Source: Novosphingobium sp.
GTDB taxonomy: Bacteria; Pseudomonadota; Alphaproteobacteria; Sphingomonadales; Sphingomonadaceae
Assembly: GCA_024236175.1 (NCBI GenBank)
Contig: JACKKY010000001.1
Location: 1,054,001-1,118,000 of the forward strand
Direction of reading: 5' to 3'
Length of the DNA: 64,000 nucleotides
Below are positions 41,377-50,932 of this stretch, in pieces; the stretch's first letter is position 1, and each line of letters opens with the position of its first letter. The translations under genes and the position numbers were made by a program. A model generated the notes under the pieces. That model was not told the DNA's origin, searched no databases, and was given only the letters and a program-made list of their open reading frames with translations.

Positions 41377-43668
41377 TCAACGCCCGCTCCCGGCGGCCTT
41401 GCGCGTTCTGCTGCAAGTTCCCTGATGCTGCCGGCCTGTCCCCGCACGCGTCCCCCTGCCGGCGCCGTTCCGATCGAGAGCCAATTTGCCGGGCTCGATC
41501 GCGATCACGGAACAGCACCCGCCGCTTTGCCGGCAATGGCGGGCCGCGCTTTCCTCGTCCATCGGCCGGCCGATCAGGAAGCCCTGTACCGCATCGCAAC
41601 CGAGACCGAGCAGTTCGCGATACTGTTCGGGAGTCTCGACTCCTTCGGCAACGACCTGCAGCCCGAGATTATGGGCCAGCGAAATCACGGTGCGGACAAT
41701 GACATGGTCGTCCTGGTCGTCCAGCATGCCGGCGACGAAGGAACGGTCGATCTTGAGGCGGTTCAGCGGGAAGCGCTTGAGGTGGGTGAGCGAGGCGTAT
41801 CCCATGCCGAAGTCGTCGAGAGCGATCGATACGCCTTCGGCATGCAGTTTTTGCAGCACGCGCGCGATGCTGCTCGCCGACCGGTCGAGAATCACATTCT
41901 CGGTAACCTCGATCTCGAGCTCGGAAGGCGCGATGCCGTGGGTCTTGAGCAGGCGCAGCAGGGTCTTCACGAAGCTCGGCTCGTGCAGCTGTGCGGCCAC
42001 GACGTTGATGCCGAGGACACCCGGCGCCAGCCCCGCCTGCTTGAACCGCGCCATCATCGCCAGCGCCTTGTCCATGATCCGGTAGCTGACTTGCGAAATC
42101 AGGCCGACTTCCTCGGCAATCGAGATAAGCTCCTCCGGCGGAACCCACCTGCGGCCGACTTTCCATCGGACCAACGCCTCGAAGCCCGTGTGGCACCTCT
42201 TGCCGATATCGCACTGGGGCTGAAGGACGACACAGAACTCGTCTCGTGCCAGCGCCTGACTGAGCTTTTCGGTCAGGCGGGTCCTGTGGATGTGCTGTCG
42301 CCGCATCGAACTGCTGTAGATCTTGTAGCCGCTGCGCGATTCCCGTTTGCAGCGGTACAGGGCGAGATCGGCGCATTTCATCAGCTTGTCGGGAGTGTCG
42401 CCATCGCGCGGAAACACGGCAACACCGATACTGGACGAGGCGACGATCGTCTTCCCGCCGATGCGCACCGGCGCAGCGAGCGCGGCCCGCAGTTTTTCCA
42501 GGACGCGCTTGATGTCGGCTCTGGCATTCGTGTCTTTCAGGAGGATCGCAAACTCGTCGCCGCCGACGCGCGCTACCGTGTCCGAACATCTGACCGCGGA
42601 TTGCAGGCAGTCGGCGACATGGCAGAGCAGTTCGTCGCCGGCGTCGTGCCCGAGGCCGTCGTTGATTGCCTTGAAGTCGTCCAGATCGAGCAAGACGAAT
42701 GTAAGCGGACATGTCTTGCCGCGATCTTGGCCGGTGGCTTCGGCCAGGCACGAAAGCAATGCGTTGCGATTGAGTGTTCCGGTAAGCGAATCGCGCTGCG
42801 CCTGGAAGGCGATCTGCTGCTCGGCACGCTTCAACTCCGTAACGTCGGTCTGGACCGAAACCAGCGTACCGGATTGCGATTTCCTGTTCTGCACCTGAAC
42901 CCAGCGGTCCCCGGGAAGGTGCTGCAGGAAGGAGTCCTGACAGGAGAGGGGATCTGCGGCCGACTGACGCACCAGAGGCAAAAGGACACCGTGATCGCCT
43001 GCCTGCACCAGATCCTTCCGGCGGCGGCCGACCTCGACCGATCTTGAAAGCTCGGCATAGATTTCCTTGTGCGCCTTGTTGAAGAAGCTGACCTTGCCGT
43101 CGGCGTCATAGGCGACAACCCCGTTCGGAAGGGTCGCAACGATATCGTTGAGCAGCATCTCCGTTTCGCGCCGCTTGCGGTTCTCCTCGATCGCCTCGGC
43201 TTCGGCCTGCTTGCGGGCGGTGATGTCAAGCCGCAGCGCGACATAGCCGGCCCGATCGCCGGCATGATCGTATCTGGGCGCTATCTTGGTATCGACCCAG
43301 TAGACCGTGCCGTCGAGCGCCCTGTTGCAGATTTCACCCCGCCAGATGTTGCCGGAAGCGATCGTCGTCCAAAGGTCCCGGAAGAATTCCGGCGGGTGAT
43401 GGCCGGAATTGAAAATCCGGTTGTTCTCGCCAAGCACCTGCTCCAGCGTACACTTGTTGATCTGGCAGAAATGCTCGTTGGCGTAGACGATATTTCCGGA
43501 TTGGTCCGTGCACATGACATTGGCAATGTTATCAAGCGCGGCCTTGTAGGCATGGAGGCTGATACCGCTCTCGAGCTCGCCCCCCAAAGCTGAAGAGCGC
43601 AACAGATCTGCGAATTCATTCGGAGGATGTGCGGATATTCCGGTCAAGGACCCTGTCTGAATGTTCAT
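41377..43668 (-). CDS. PAS-PAS-GGDEF-EAL cyclic-di-GMP signalling protein
   Basis: A 763-residue cytosolic protein. PAS domains lie at about residues 45-155 and 165-280, GGDEF at 295-455 with an intact RVGGDEF, and EAL at 470-715 with FEALVRWK, EVTENVILDRS, DDFGMGYASLTHLKRF and VAEGVETPEQ, so both cyclase and phosphodiesterase sites look complete. The C-terminal 30 residues are Arg/Gly-rich and extra. The role is to set c-di-GMP in response to a PAS-sensed signal. The two double-PilZ proteins nearby are possible readers. Confidence 0.93.
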   Translation of the reverse strand: MNIQTGSLTGISAHPPNEFADLLRSSALGGELESGISLHAYKAALDNIANVMCTDQSGNIVYANEHFCQINKCTLEQVLGENNRIFNSGHHPPEFFRDLWTTIASGNIWRGEICNRALDGTVYWVDTKIAPRYDHAGDRAGYVALRLDITARKQAEAEAIEENRKRRETEMLLNDIVATLPNGVVAYDADGKVSFFNKAHKEIYAELSRSVEVGRRRKDLVQAGDHGVLLPLVRQSAADPLSCQDSFLQHLPGDRWVQVQNRKSQSGTLVSVQTDVTELKRAEQQIAFQAQRDSLTGTLNRNALLSCLAEATGQDRGKTCPLTFVLLDLDDFKAINDGLGHDAGDELLCHVADCLQSAVRCSDTVARVGGDEFAILLKDTNARADIKRVLEKLRAALAAPVRIGGKTIVASSSIGVAVFPRDGDTPDKLMKCADLALYRCKRESRSGYKIYSSSMRRQHIHRTRLTEKLSQALARDEFCVVLQPQCDIGKRCHTGFEALVRWKVGRRWVPPEELISIAEEVGLISQVSYRIMDKALAMMARFKQAGLAPGVLGINVVAAQLHEPSFVKTLLRLLKTHGIAPSELEIEVTENVILDRSASSIARVLQKLHAEGVSIALDDFGMGYASLTHLKRFPLNRLKIDRSFVAGMLDDQDDHVIVRTVISLAHNLGLQVVAEGVETPEQYRELLGLGCDAVQGFLIGRPMDEESAARHCRQSGGCCSVIAIEPGKLALDRNGAGRGTRAGTGRQHQGTCSRTRKAAGSGR

Positions 43669-43920
43669 GTTATTCGACCCGAGTTCCCGATCAAAATTTT
43701 TCTAAACCGAAATTTTCACGAAATTTGTCACCGTGCAGTTCAGATATCTCACATCATCAAAACGCTATTACTTTTGGCATTCGAAACTTCTTGTTCTTAT
43801 TGAAGCATCCTCCCCGCCTCCAAGGAGGGCGGCAGATACCAACACTACATATATACGGTATTTGGTATACGTTAGGTTAATTCTGATTTACCCTGCCGTA
43901 AGGGTCGGAGTTCTGTCCGG
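43669..43920. other. AT-richer divergent promoter region
   Basis: About 250 bases between the GGDEF/EAL gene and the Crp/Fnr gene, clearly lower in GC than its flanks. It contains CCGCCTCC-AA-GGAGGGCGG near 43817-43835 as an inverted repeat and several AT-rich tracts, so it probably carries both promoters. A half FNR-like site (GATCAA) near 43688 is not a complete box. Confidence 0.4.
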
Positions 43921-44655
43921 ATGAACGTTGGCGAAGATGTGGATGGCGGCAATCTCATAATCGAGGCGATGACACCGGACTGCCGCGAATTCATTGCCGA
44001 CCACTCGCTCACCAAGCCTATTGCTTCGGGCGAAGTAATCCATGAGCCCGGTGCCCCTCTCCAGAACATGGTCTTCCCTCACGACGGGCAGATTTCGGTC
44101 CAGTACCTTATGAAGGAAGGCCGGACCGTCGAAATGGTTGCGGTGGGCGCCGACGGTGCAGTCGGCATCGACTACCTTCTCGGCGGCGAACGCTACCGCT
44201 ACCTCGCCGTCACGGTCATATCCGGGCGGGCGAGCTGGCTTCCCATCAAGGACTTCCAGACCGCTCTGCAGCAGTTCTCCTGCGTGCGGCCCGCGATGGC
44301 CGCCTATATCGAACGCCGCGGTCGGCTGTTGATGCAGGCCGTGGCCTGCGCAAGTGTGCATACGGCGATCCAGCGGTTGTCCACATGGCTTCTCCATGCC
44401 GACGACCGGACGCAGGCTGACAGTTTCGACATCACGCAGCGCATGCTCGCCGATATCCTCGGCTTCCGCCTCGCGACGATCAGCGAGAGCTGCAACAAGC
44501 TTCTTGGGCTGGGCGCCATTCACTACTCGCGCGGCACGCTGAGCATCGTCGACCGCGCCCTGCTCGAGGCACAGAGCTGCGAATGCTACGAGGCGGTGCG
44601 GCTTGGCCCGCTCGAGGAATTCGACGCCGACTGGCTGCGGCCGGTCGCGCACTGA
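43921..44655 (+). CDS. Crp/Fnr family transcriptional regulator
   Basis: A 244-residue regulator. The N-terminal cyclic-nucleotide-binding-type barrel includes SGEVIHEPGAPLQNMVF, VGADGAVGIDYLLGG; the C-terminal winged helix includes DITQRMLADILGFRLATISESCNKLLGLGAI. It lacks the N-terminal Cys set of oxygen-sensing FNR. The recognition helix has RLATISES rather than the FNR-type E-x-x-S-R, so it may not read FNR boxes. It sits next to the GGDEF/EAL gene, pointing away from it. The ligand is unknown. Confidence 0.88.
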   Translation: MNVGEDVDGGNLIIEAMTPDCREFIADHSLTKPIASGEVIHEPGAPLQNMVFPHDGQISVQYLMKEGRTVEMVAVGADGAVGIDYLLGGERYRYLAVTVISGRASWLPIKDFQTALQQFSCVRPAMAAYIERRGRLLMQAVACASVHTAIQRLSTWLLHADDRTQADSFDITQRMLADILGFRLATISESCNKLLGLGAIHYSRGTLSIVDRALLEAQSCECYEAVRLGPLEEFDADWLRPVAH

Positions 44656-44681
44656 AGCACGGCGCCCGGCCGCAAGGCCGG

Positions 44682-46277
44682 TTACCGCTTTCGACGCTCG
44701 CGACTGGCGCGATGATCCGCATAGCTGTCGAGCACCCGCTGCATCTCCTCGATGGCTTTCTGCCGCGCCCTGGCATCGCGGATGGCGGCCAGGCGGCGTT
44801 TGAGGCCGGTAGCCAGATCCGCGTATTCGTTCTGCCAGTCCCGACCGATCACGTCCCTGAGCTCGGCCCGGCCGGTCTTCGTACGACGCGCAGGCTGACC
44901 GGCAGGCAGCTCATAGGTCTCGCCGATTTCCGGCACGACGATCGTCGAGGCCAGGTCGCGGCTCTGCGCAAGGCGACGCAATTCCTCGATGGCGCCGTTC
45001 TCGCCGTGATCGAGAAACAGGCTGCCCGCGATCGGGCTGCGCTCCTCGATCCATTCGAGCAGTTCGCTCTGGTCGGCATGCGCGGAATAGCTGTCTATGC
45101 GCCGGATCTGGGCGCGCACCTTCACGTCCTTTCCGGAGATGCGGACACGCTTCGCACCTTCGAGCAGCACCCGGCCGAGTGTGCCCTGGGCCTGGAAGCC
45201 GACGAACAGCACGGTCGAATCGCGGCGGTGGAGGTTGTGGAACAGGTGGTGCCGGATGCGGCCCGCCTCGCACATGCCCGAGGCGGCAAGGATGATCGCG
45301 CCCGACATGGAATTGAGCCTGATCGATTCCGATACGTCGTTCACATAATGGATGGCGGGGTTGCGAAAAACGTTCCTGCCGCCGGTATCCTCCAGCTGGT
45401 CGACATATTTCTCGAATACGCTCGTCGCCCGGTTGGCCAGCGGGGAATCGACGTAGACCGTCGCCCCGCCGATGCGTCCGCTGTTCGACAGCACCGCGAT
45501 GTCGAGCAGCAGCTCCTGCGTGCGTTCGAGCGCGAACGTCGGAATGATCAGATTGCCGCCGCGCGCCCGGACGCCGAGAATCTCTGCCTCGAGCAGCTTG
45601 CGCCGTTCCTCGATCGTCACCCTTTGCCTGTCGCGGTCCCCGTAAGTCGATTCGCAAACGACGTGATCATAGCCGGCGGCTGCATCGGGATCGGGATGGA
45701 ACGCCTTGTTGTCCGGCCCGAGATCCCCCGAGCACAGGACATGCACACCGTCCGCGGAGAGTTCCGCCGACGCCGAACCCAGGATATGACCGGCGTTCCA
45801 GAGCCGCGCGCGGAACCCCGGCGCGGGGTCGAAACCTTCCTCGAGCAGCACCGGGCGGGCAAGCCGCCAGGCAGCCATGGCATCGGCTTCGGTATAGATC
45901 GGCCTGATAGGGTCCTCGCCTGCCCGGTCCCGCCTGCGGTTGCGCCGCTCCGCCTCGTATTCCTGGATGCGCCCGGAATCGGCCAGCATGTATTCGAGCA
46001 GGTCCGCGGTCTCGCGCGTGCACCAGATCGCACCCCTGAACCCGCCTGCGACCAGCCGCGGCAGCAATCCGCTATGGTCGATATGGGCATGGGTGAGCAC
46101 CACCGCGTCGATCGTCTTGGGATCGAAGTCGAGCGGTTCGTAGTTGAGCGCTTCCAGCGATCGCGACCCCTGGAACAGGCCACAGTCGACGAGGATGCGG
46201 CTCCCGCCCGAGCGGAATTCCATGCACGAACCCGTGACCGTTCGCGCCGCGCCGTGAAATGTGAGGGTCAGGGACAT
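44682..46277 (-). CDS. Metallo-beta-lactamase-fold RNA-processing-type nuclease (beta-CASP)
   Basis: A 531-residue protein of the MBL beta-CASP group (CPSF/YSH1-like). Zinc ligands lie in LTHAHIDHSGLLPRL, and the beta-CASP and RMMBL parts include the SYSAHADQSELLEW motif near the C-terminus. The start at 46277 (MSLTLTFHGAARTVTG) is chosen over ATG 46361 because family members begin there and the longer start would place an FNR-like box over the coding sequence. It lies in a stress-type cluster and divergent from the esterase operon. Substrate RNA is unknown. Confidence 0.88.
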   Translation of the reverse strand: MSLTLTFHGAARTVTGSCMEFRSGGSRILVDCGLFQGSRSLEALNYEPLDFDPKTIDAVVLTHAHIDHSGLLPRLVAGGFRGAIWCTRETADLLEYMLADSGRIQEYEAERRNRRRDRAGEDPIRPIYTEADAMAAWRLARPVLLEEGFDPAPGFRARLWNAGHILGSASAELSADGVHVLCSGDLGPDNKAFHPDPDAAAGYDHVVCESTYGDRDRQRVTIEERRKLLEAEILGVRARGGNLIIPTFALERTQELLLDIAVLSNSGRIGGATVYVDSPLANRATSVFEKYVDQLEDTGGRNVFRNPAIHYVNDVSESIRLNSMSGAIILAASGMCEAGRIRHHLFHNLHRRDSTVLFVGFQAQGTLGRVLLEGAKRVRISGKDVKVRAQIRRIDSYSAHADQSELLEWIEERSPIAGSLFLDHGENGAIEELRRLAQSRDLASTIVVPEIGETYELPAGQPARRTKTGRAELRDVIGRDWQNEYADLATGLKRRLAAIRDARARQKAIEEMQRVLDSYADHRASRERRKR

Positions 46278-46360
46278 GCCGGAGTGGTGTTCGCTGTCGT
46301 GGCCGGGCGCAAGCGGATTCGTTGCCCCCTGCCTGATTGCCGCGCGAAACACAGCCGGCA

Positions 46361-46374
46361 TTGACGGTAATCAA
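46361..46374. promoter_or_regulatory. FNR/Anr-type box in divergent promoter
   Basis: TTGACGGTAATCAA matches the FNR consensus TTGAT-N4-ATCAA with one deviation, 81-84 bases from both divergent start codons (MBL nuclease and erythromycin-esterase operon). Regulation under low oxygen is inferred. Confidence 0.6.
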
Positions 46375-46454
46375 TACAGCATTCCGACCGAAGCGGCTAT
46401 AAAATGGATGTAAGGTGAGTCGGGGCGCTGCCGGACTTGCCAGTGGAGCGCTGC

Positions 46455-47780
46455 ATGACAGTCCAGGAACGCATTGCGCCTCAGGGACGGGAGCTGGCCG
46501 ACAGGCTGCGTACCGCTGCCGAACTGCTTCCCAATCCCGATGCGCCGGATTTCGCCGATGCTTTCGAGCGGTTTGCCGACGCGAGGATCGTGCTGCTCGG
46601 CGAAGCGACGCACGGCACTCATGAATTCTATGCCGCGCGCGCCGCCATCACCCGGCGGCTCATAGAAAGGCACGGGTTCAATATCGTCGCCGTCGAAGGC
46701 GACTGGCCGGACATCGCCCGGATCGACGACTACGTCCGGCACAACGCCCCCCGCCCGCGGCAGGGCGATCCCTTCGCGCGCTTCCCAACCTGGATGTGGC
46801 GCAATCGCGAGGTGCTGGCTTTCGCCGACTGGCTGCGCTCACACAACGAGCACCTGCCCGAGCAGAGTCGGGCGAGCATGCGCGGGCTCGACGTCTACAG
46901 CCTGGGCGAATCCATCCACGCGGTGATCACCTATCTCGACACCCACGATCCGTCGGCCGCCGAAGAAGCGCGCCGCCGCTACGGCTGCCTGCTGCCCTGG
47001 GAAGACGAACCCCAGCACTACGGCCGCGCCGTCGAATACGGCGAGCTGGCGGGCTGCGAGGACGCCGTCGTCGCCCAGCTGGGCGAATTGCTGGAGCACC
47101 GGATGAAACTCATCGCCGAGGATGGCGAGGCCTTCTTCGATGCGGAACAAAACGCGCGGATCGTGCGCGCGGCCGAGAGCTACTACCGGGCGATGTATCG
47201 CGGCTCGGCGGCGAGCTGGAACCTGCGCGACCGCCACATGTTCGACACGCTGCAACGGCTGATGGCTCATGAGGACGACGCCCGCGCGGTGATCTGGGCA
47301 CACAATTCCCACATCGGCAATGCCTCTGCGACGGCGATGGGCTGGCACGGCGAGTTCAACATCGGCGAACTGGTCCGCACCGGCTACGGCGATCAGGCGG
47401 TGCTGATCGGCTTCGGCACCGATCGCGGCACGGTCGCCGCCGCTTCCGACTGGGGGGCGGAAATGCACGTGAAGCAGGTGCGCCCCGCGCGCGATGACAG
47501 CTGGGAGGCTGCCTTCCGCCATACCGGCTATGCCCGCTCGCTGACCGACTGGCGGGGGCCCAGGCGCGCCGAATTGGCCGAAGCGTTGTCGCAAACCCTG
47601 CTGGAACGGGCGATCGGCGTGATCTACCGCCCGCAGACCGAGCTCACGAGCCATTACTTCGAAGCCGTATTGGCGGACCAGTTCGACGCCTATGTCTGGT
47701 TCGAGGAGACCAGGGCCGTCACCCCGCTCGGTCCGGAACGGCCGCATGGCGCGCCCGAGACATGGCCGTTCGGGCTATGA
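46455..47780 (+). CDS. Erythromycin esterase family protein
   Basis: A 441-residue EreA/B-like hydrolase. The active-site region LGEATHGTHEFYAARAAITRRL and NIVAVEGDWPD is standard, with VIWAHNSHIGNA and a late SHYF segment. Only a few members degrade macrolides; many such genes sit in phosphoribosyltransferase/dienelactone-hydrolase stress operons, as here, with an unknown substrate. The start at 46455 follows GTGGAGCGCTGC. It is the first gene of three with 4-base overlaps. Confidence 0.9.
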   Translation: MTVQERIAPQGRELADRLRTAAELLPNPDAPDFADAFERFADARIVLLGEATHGTHEFYAARAAITRRLIERHGFNIVAVEGDWPDIARIDDYVRHNAPRPRQGDPFARFPTWMWRNREVLAFADWLRSHNEHLPEQSRASMRGLDVYSLGESIHAVITYLDTHDPSAAEEARRRYGCLLPWEDEPQHYGRAVEYGELAGCEDAVVAQLGELLEHRMKLIAEDGEAFFDAEQNARIVRAAESYYRAMYRGSAASWNLRDRHMFDTLQRLMAHEDDARAVIWAHNSHIGNASATAMGWHGEFNIGELVRTGYGDQAVLIGFGTDRGTVAAASDWGAEMHVKQVRPARDDSWEAAFRHTGYARSLTDWRGPRRAELAEALSQTLLERAIGVIYRPQTELTSHYFEAVLADQFDAYVWFEETRAVTPLGPERPHGAPETWPFGL

Positions 47781-48427
47781 CCGGCAGTGAAGACCTGCGC
47801 GAACTGCGCATCGGCTCCGCCCCGTCGCTCGCGGCCATCCTGGGGGTACCGCAAGGCGCGAAAGGTATCGTCATCTTCGCCCATGGCAGCGGCAGCGGCA
47901 GACTCAGCCCACGCAACAATTACGTCGCCGCGCGGCTGCGCGAAGTGGGGCTGGCGACGCTGTTGCTCGACCTGCTCACGCCGGAGGAGGAACAGGACCG
48001 GCGCAACGTCTTCGACATCTCGCTGCTGGCATCGCGGCTGAAGCTCGCTGCTGACTGGGCGGCGGACCATCCCGACACGGCGGGGCTGAAGCCCTGCTAT
48101 TTCGGCGCCAGCACCGGCGGCGGCGCGGCCTTGCGCGCGGCGGCGGACGATCCGCGCATTGCCGCGGTGGTTTCGCGTGGCGGCCGGCCGGACCTTGCAG
48201 GCGCTGACGCCCTTGCCCGGGTCGGCGCGCCGACTCTGCTGATCGTGGGCGAACTCGACGGCGTCGTCATCGAACTCAATGCCGCGGCGCATGACGCCAT
48301 GCAGTGCGAACGGGAGATGGTGATCGTGCCGGGAGCCGGCCACTTGTTCGAGGAACCGGGCACGCTTGACCAGGTGGTGGGGCACGCCCAGCAATGGTTC
48401 GTGAAGCATCTGGGAGAGGCGGAATGA
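47777..48427 (+). CDS. Dienelactone hydrolase-like alpha/beta hydrolase
   Basis: A 216-residue hydrolase. VIFAHGSGSGRLSPRN precedes the nucleophile elbow YFGASTGGGAAL, and the catalytic His is probably in PGAGHLFEEPGT. The ATG overlaps the previous stop (ATGA), and its own stop overlaps the next ATG in the same way. This hydrolase is often fused to the phosphoribosyltransferase next to it in other genomes, which implies a joint function, unknown at present. Confidence 0.87.
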   Translation: MTGSEDLRELRIGSAPSLAAILGVPQGAKGIVIFAHGSGSGRLSPRNNYVAARLREVGLATLLLDLLTPEEEQDRRNVFDISLLASRLKLAADWAADHPDTAGLKPCYFGASTGGGAALRAAADDPRIAAVVSRGGRPDLAGADALARVGAPTLLIVGELDGVVIELNAAAHDAMQCEREMVIVPGAGHLFEEPGTLDQVVGHAQQWFVKHLGEAE

Positions 48428-49092
48428 CCTGGCACCGCGAAGGCTTTGCCGACCGGGAGGAAGCAGGACAGCAGCTGGCCGAGGCCGTCAGGGCGCTCGG
48501 GCTGCAGGATCCGGTCATCCTTGCCCTGCCGCGCGGCGGCGTGCCGATCGGGTACGAGGTGGCGAAGGCACTCGGCGCCCCGCTCGACATCGTGCTGGTC
48601 CGCAAGATCGGCGCTCCCGGCCATGAGGAGTACGGCATCGGCGCGCTGGTCGACGGGGCATCGCCGCAAGTGGTGATCGACGAAGACGCCGCGCGCGCGG
48701 TCGGTGCCGACCAGGACTACATCGACCGCAAGGTGGCCGAGCAGCTTGAGGAAATCGAGCGCCGCCGCGCCGCCTATCGCACCGGGCCGCCGGTCCCGCT
48801 TGCCGGGCGCACCATCGTGGTCGTCGACGACGGGATCGCCACCGGCGGCACCGTGCGCGCCGCGCTACAGGCGCTGGCCCGGGTCGATGCCGGACGCATC
48901 ATCCTGGCCGTGCCGCTTGCACCGGCCGACGTACTGCCGGAAATGCGCGCACTGTGCGACGAAGTCCTATGCCTTGCCTCGCCCGAGCCGTTCTACGCCG
49001 TCGGCGCCCATTACCGCGACTTCAGCCAGACCGACGACAGCGAAGTCATCGAGCTTCTGGACAAGGCCCGGGCCTGGGTTGGCGAGGGCTGA
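48424..49092 (+). CDS. Phosphoribosyltransferase family protein
   Basis: A 222-residue type I PRTase. The PRPP loop is IVVVDDGIATGGTVRAAL and the N-terminal hood carries ILALPRGGVPIGYEVA and VRKIGAPGHEEYGIGAL, both conserved in this uncharacterised group. It ends an operon with the erythromycin-esterase and hydrolase genes, joined by 4-base overlaps. The base or substrate is unknown. The operon starts downstream of the FNR-like box. Confidence 0.9.
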   Translation: MTWHREGFADREEAGQQLAEAVRALGLQDPVILALPRGGVPIGYEVAKALGAPLDIVLVRKIGAPGHEEYGIGALVDGASPQVVIDEDAARAVGADQDYIDRKVAEQLEEIERRRAAYRTGPPVPLAGRTIVVVDDGIATGGTVRAALQALARVDAGRIILAVPLAPADVLPEMRALCDEVLCLASPEPFYAVGAHYRDFSQTDDSEVIELLDKARAWVGEG

Positions 49093-49099
49093 CCCGCGC

Positions 49100-49699
49100 C
49101 TATTTCCAGGCGAACAGCAGCCTGCCTTCGCCGAGCCGCGAAAGCACCCCGGCGATGTCCCTGTCGGTAACGGTGAAGCATCCCAAGCTTCTGCCTACCC
49201 GACCGTGCACATTTGCCATTTGCCGGGTCACATAGTCGGCGGAATGGATCACGATCGCCCTGCTGGCGGCGTTGCTGTTTTCCGCATCAAGACCGACAAG
49301 GCGCCGCGAGCGGCCGTGCTTGCCGTAATAGGCATTGGACGTCAGGAAGCTGCCGCGGCTCGAAGCGTTGGAGCCGGGCCTGTTGGAAAACGACGTGACC
49401 CAACCGGTATTGGCCGGATCGGAACCGCGGCCGTGCGCAACGAGATGCGTTGCTAACAGCCTGCCGTTGCCGATATCGACGATATGGAACCGTGGACTGC
49501 CGGAAGGGGCGGAGAAATCCACCAGCCCCAGCACATCACGGTGACGGATGTGAGATGAGTGAGAGTCAAGGGCAGCCATTGCGCGTGGCAACAGGGCCGG
49601 CCGATCGCCGGATCGAACCGCGGCGAATGCTCGCGGCGTAACCAGTCCTGCAGAACCCGCAGCAATGGCGCCCAGAAACGAACGCCTGCTAACAATCAT
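49100..49699 (-). CDS. Murein L,D-transpeptidase catalytic-domain family protein (YkuD_2)
   Basis: A 199-residue exported protein. A Tat-like signal (SRRSFLGAIAAGSAGLVTPRAFA) precedes a YkuD_2 domain; the catalytic motif is RSLGCFTVTDRD with the Cys near residue 173, and the preceding HSADYVTRQM and HGRVGRSLGC fit the family. It acts on peptidoglycan in the periplasm or handles its cross-links. It is divergent from another, unrelated-length L,D-transpeptidase (gap 39 bases). Confidence 0.85.
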   Translation of the reverse strand: MIVSRRSFLGAIAAGSAGLVTPRAFAAVRSGDRPALLPRAMAALDSHSSHIRHRDVLGLVDFSAPSGSPRFHIVDIGNGRLLATHLVAHGRGSDPANTGWVTSFSNRPGSNASSRGSFLTSNAYYGKHGRSRRLVGLDAENSNAASRAIVIHSADYVTRQMANVHGRVGRSLGCFTVTDRDIAGVLSRLGEGRLLFAWK

Positions 49700-49738
49700 T
49701 TTTTGCGAATCCTGAATCTCGTTTTGTGCCAAATAGGT

Positions 49739-50905
49739 ATGACTATGTTGATATTCAAATGGCGCCGAATTGCATTGACCGGCATCAAACCGGGGATCCT
49801 GGCGATTTCCGCACTGCTGCTGTGCGCCGCGGCACCGGCCGCCGAACCGGTTTCCGGCTGGACCCCGGCGAAGATCGAACGCCTGGAATACTGGCTTGCC
49901 AAGGCGCCGGAAGACGCATTGCCCCTTCTCAACATACGCCCGCTGGAAAAGGCCCTTTCCGGCGGCGACACGACGGAGACCGACCGTGCGGCGACGGCGC
50001 TCGCCCTGCGCCTTGCGCGCATGCACCTGCTGGGCTGTGCGACTCCGGCGCAACGGGCCGGCTGGCACATCGCCGACAGCGATGCGCATGTCGACCTGCA
50101 CGCCCGGCTCGAACGCGCGGTCGAACTCAACAGCATCGATGCGTTCTTCGCCGGGTTGCAGCCGAAGCACCCCGACTATGCCGTGCTGCGCGAGGCCTAT
50201 GCGAACGAGGCCGACCCGAAGCGGCGCGAGACGATCGCCCGCAACATGGAACGCTGGCGCTGGATGCCGCAATCGCCGGGAGAGGACTATGTGCTGGTGA
50301 ATGCGGCGGCTTTCCAGGCCGAGCTGTGGCGCGAAAACCGGCATGTCGGCACCTGGAAAGTCATCGTCGGCAAGCGCTCGACTCCGACGCCCGTCTTTTC
50401 CGCTGCCATCACCGGGGTGATCCTCAATCCGTGGTGGACGGTGCCGGCCAGCATCGTCCGGGAAATGCGCGGCAGGTTCCCGGCCAGCAAGGGCTACGTC
50501 CGGAGCGGCGGCCAGATCCGCCAGAAGCCCGGCCCGAACAATGCGCTGGGCGAGATGAAGCTCGACATGCCCAATCCCTACACGGTCTATATGCACGACA
50601 CGCCTGCGAAGCAGCTGTTCGAACGCGACGAACGCGCCTTCAGCCACGGCTGCATCCGCGTCGGCGACGCGCTGGGGCTCGCCACAACGTTGCTGGAAAG
50701 ATTGAAGACCCGCGAGGAAGTCGATGCAATCGTCGCGACGCGCAGGACGACGACTATCGAGCTGCAAAGACGCCTGCCGGTCTACATCGCCTATTTCACC
50801 GCCGGCACCGACGACGAAGGCGCCTTGACGTTCTATTCCGACATCTACGGCCGGGATGGCCGGGTGGGCCACGCCGCCGATCCGGACCGGGCCTGCGGGG
50901 TATAG
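49739..50905 (+). CDS. L,D-transpeptidase (YkuD domain)
   Basis: A 388-residue periplasmic enzyme with a short signal peptide (ITGIKPGILAISALLLCAAAPAA region). The YkuD catalytic motif is SHGCIRVGDAL (the Cys of HGC) near residue 307, with PTPVFSAAITGVILNPWWTVP before it. It forms 3-3 peptidoglycan cross-links or attaches proteins. The ATG at 49739 follows AAATAGG; an ATG two codons later is also possible. Divergent from the YkuD_2 gene in a 39-base gap, so their promoters must overlap. Confidence 0.87.
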   Translation: MTMLIFKWRRIALTGIKPGILAISALLLCAAAPAAEPVSGWTPAKIERLEYWLAKAPEDALPLLNIRPLEKALSGGDTTETDRAATALALRLARMHLLGCATPAQRAGWHIADSDAHVDLHARLERAVELNSIDAFFAGLQPKHPDYAVLREAYANEADPKRRETIARNMERWRWMPQSPGEDYVLVNAAAFQAELWRENRHVGTWKVIVGKRSTPTPVFSAAITGVILNPWWTVPASIVREMRGRFPASKGYVRSGGQIRQKPGPNNALGEMKLDMPNPYTVYMHDTPAKQLFERDERAFSHGCIRVGDALGLATTLLERLKTREEVDAIVATRRTTTIELQRRLPVYIAYFTAGTDDEGALTFYSDIYGRDGRVGHAADPDRACGV

Positions 50906-50932
50906 CATTCCCGCCCAGGATCGGATGACCGC

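Noticed and set aside
44583..46364. A 593-codon open frame on the plus strand
   Set aside because: Antisense to the beta-CASP nuclease; no motif or ribosome site.
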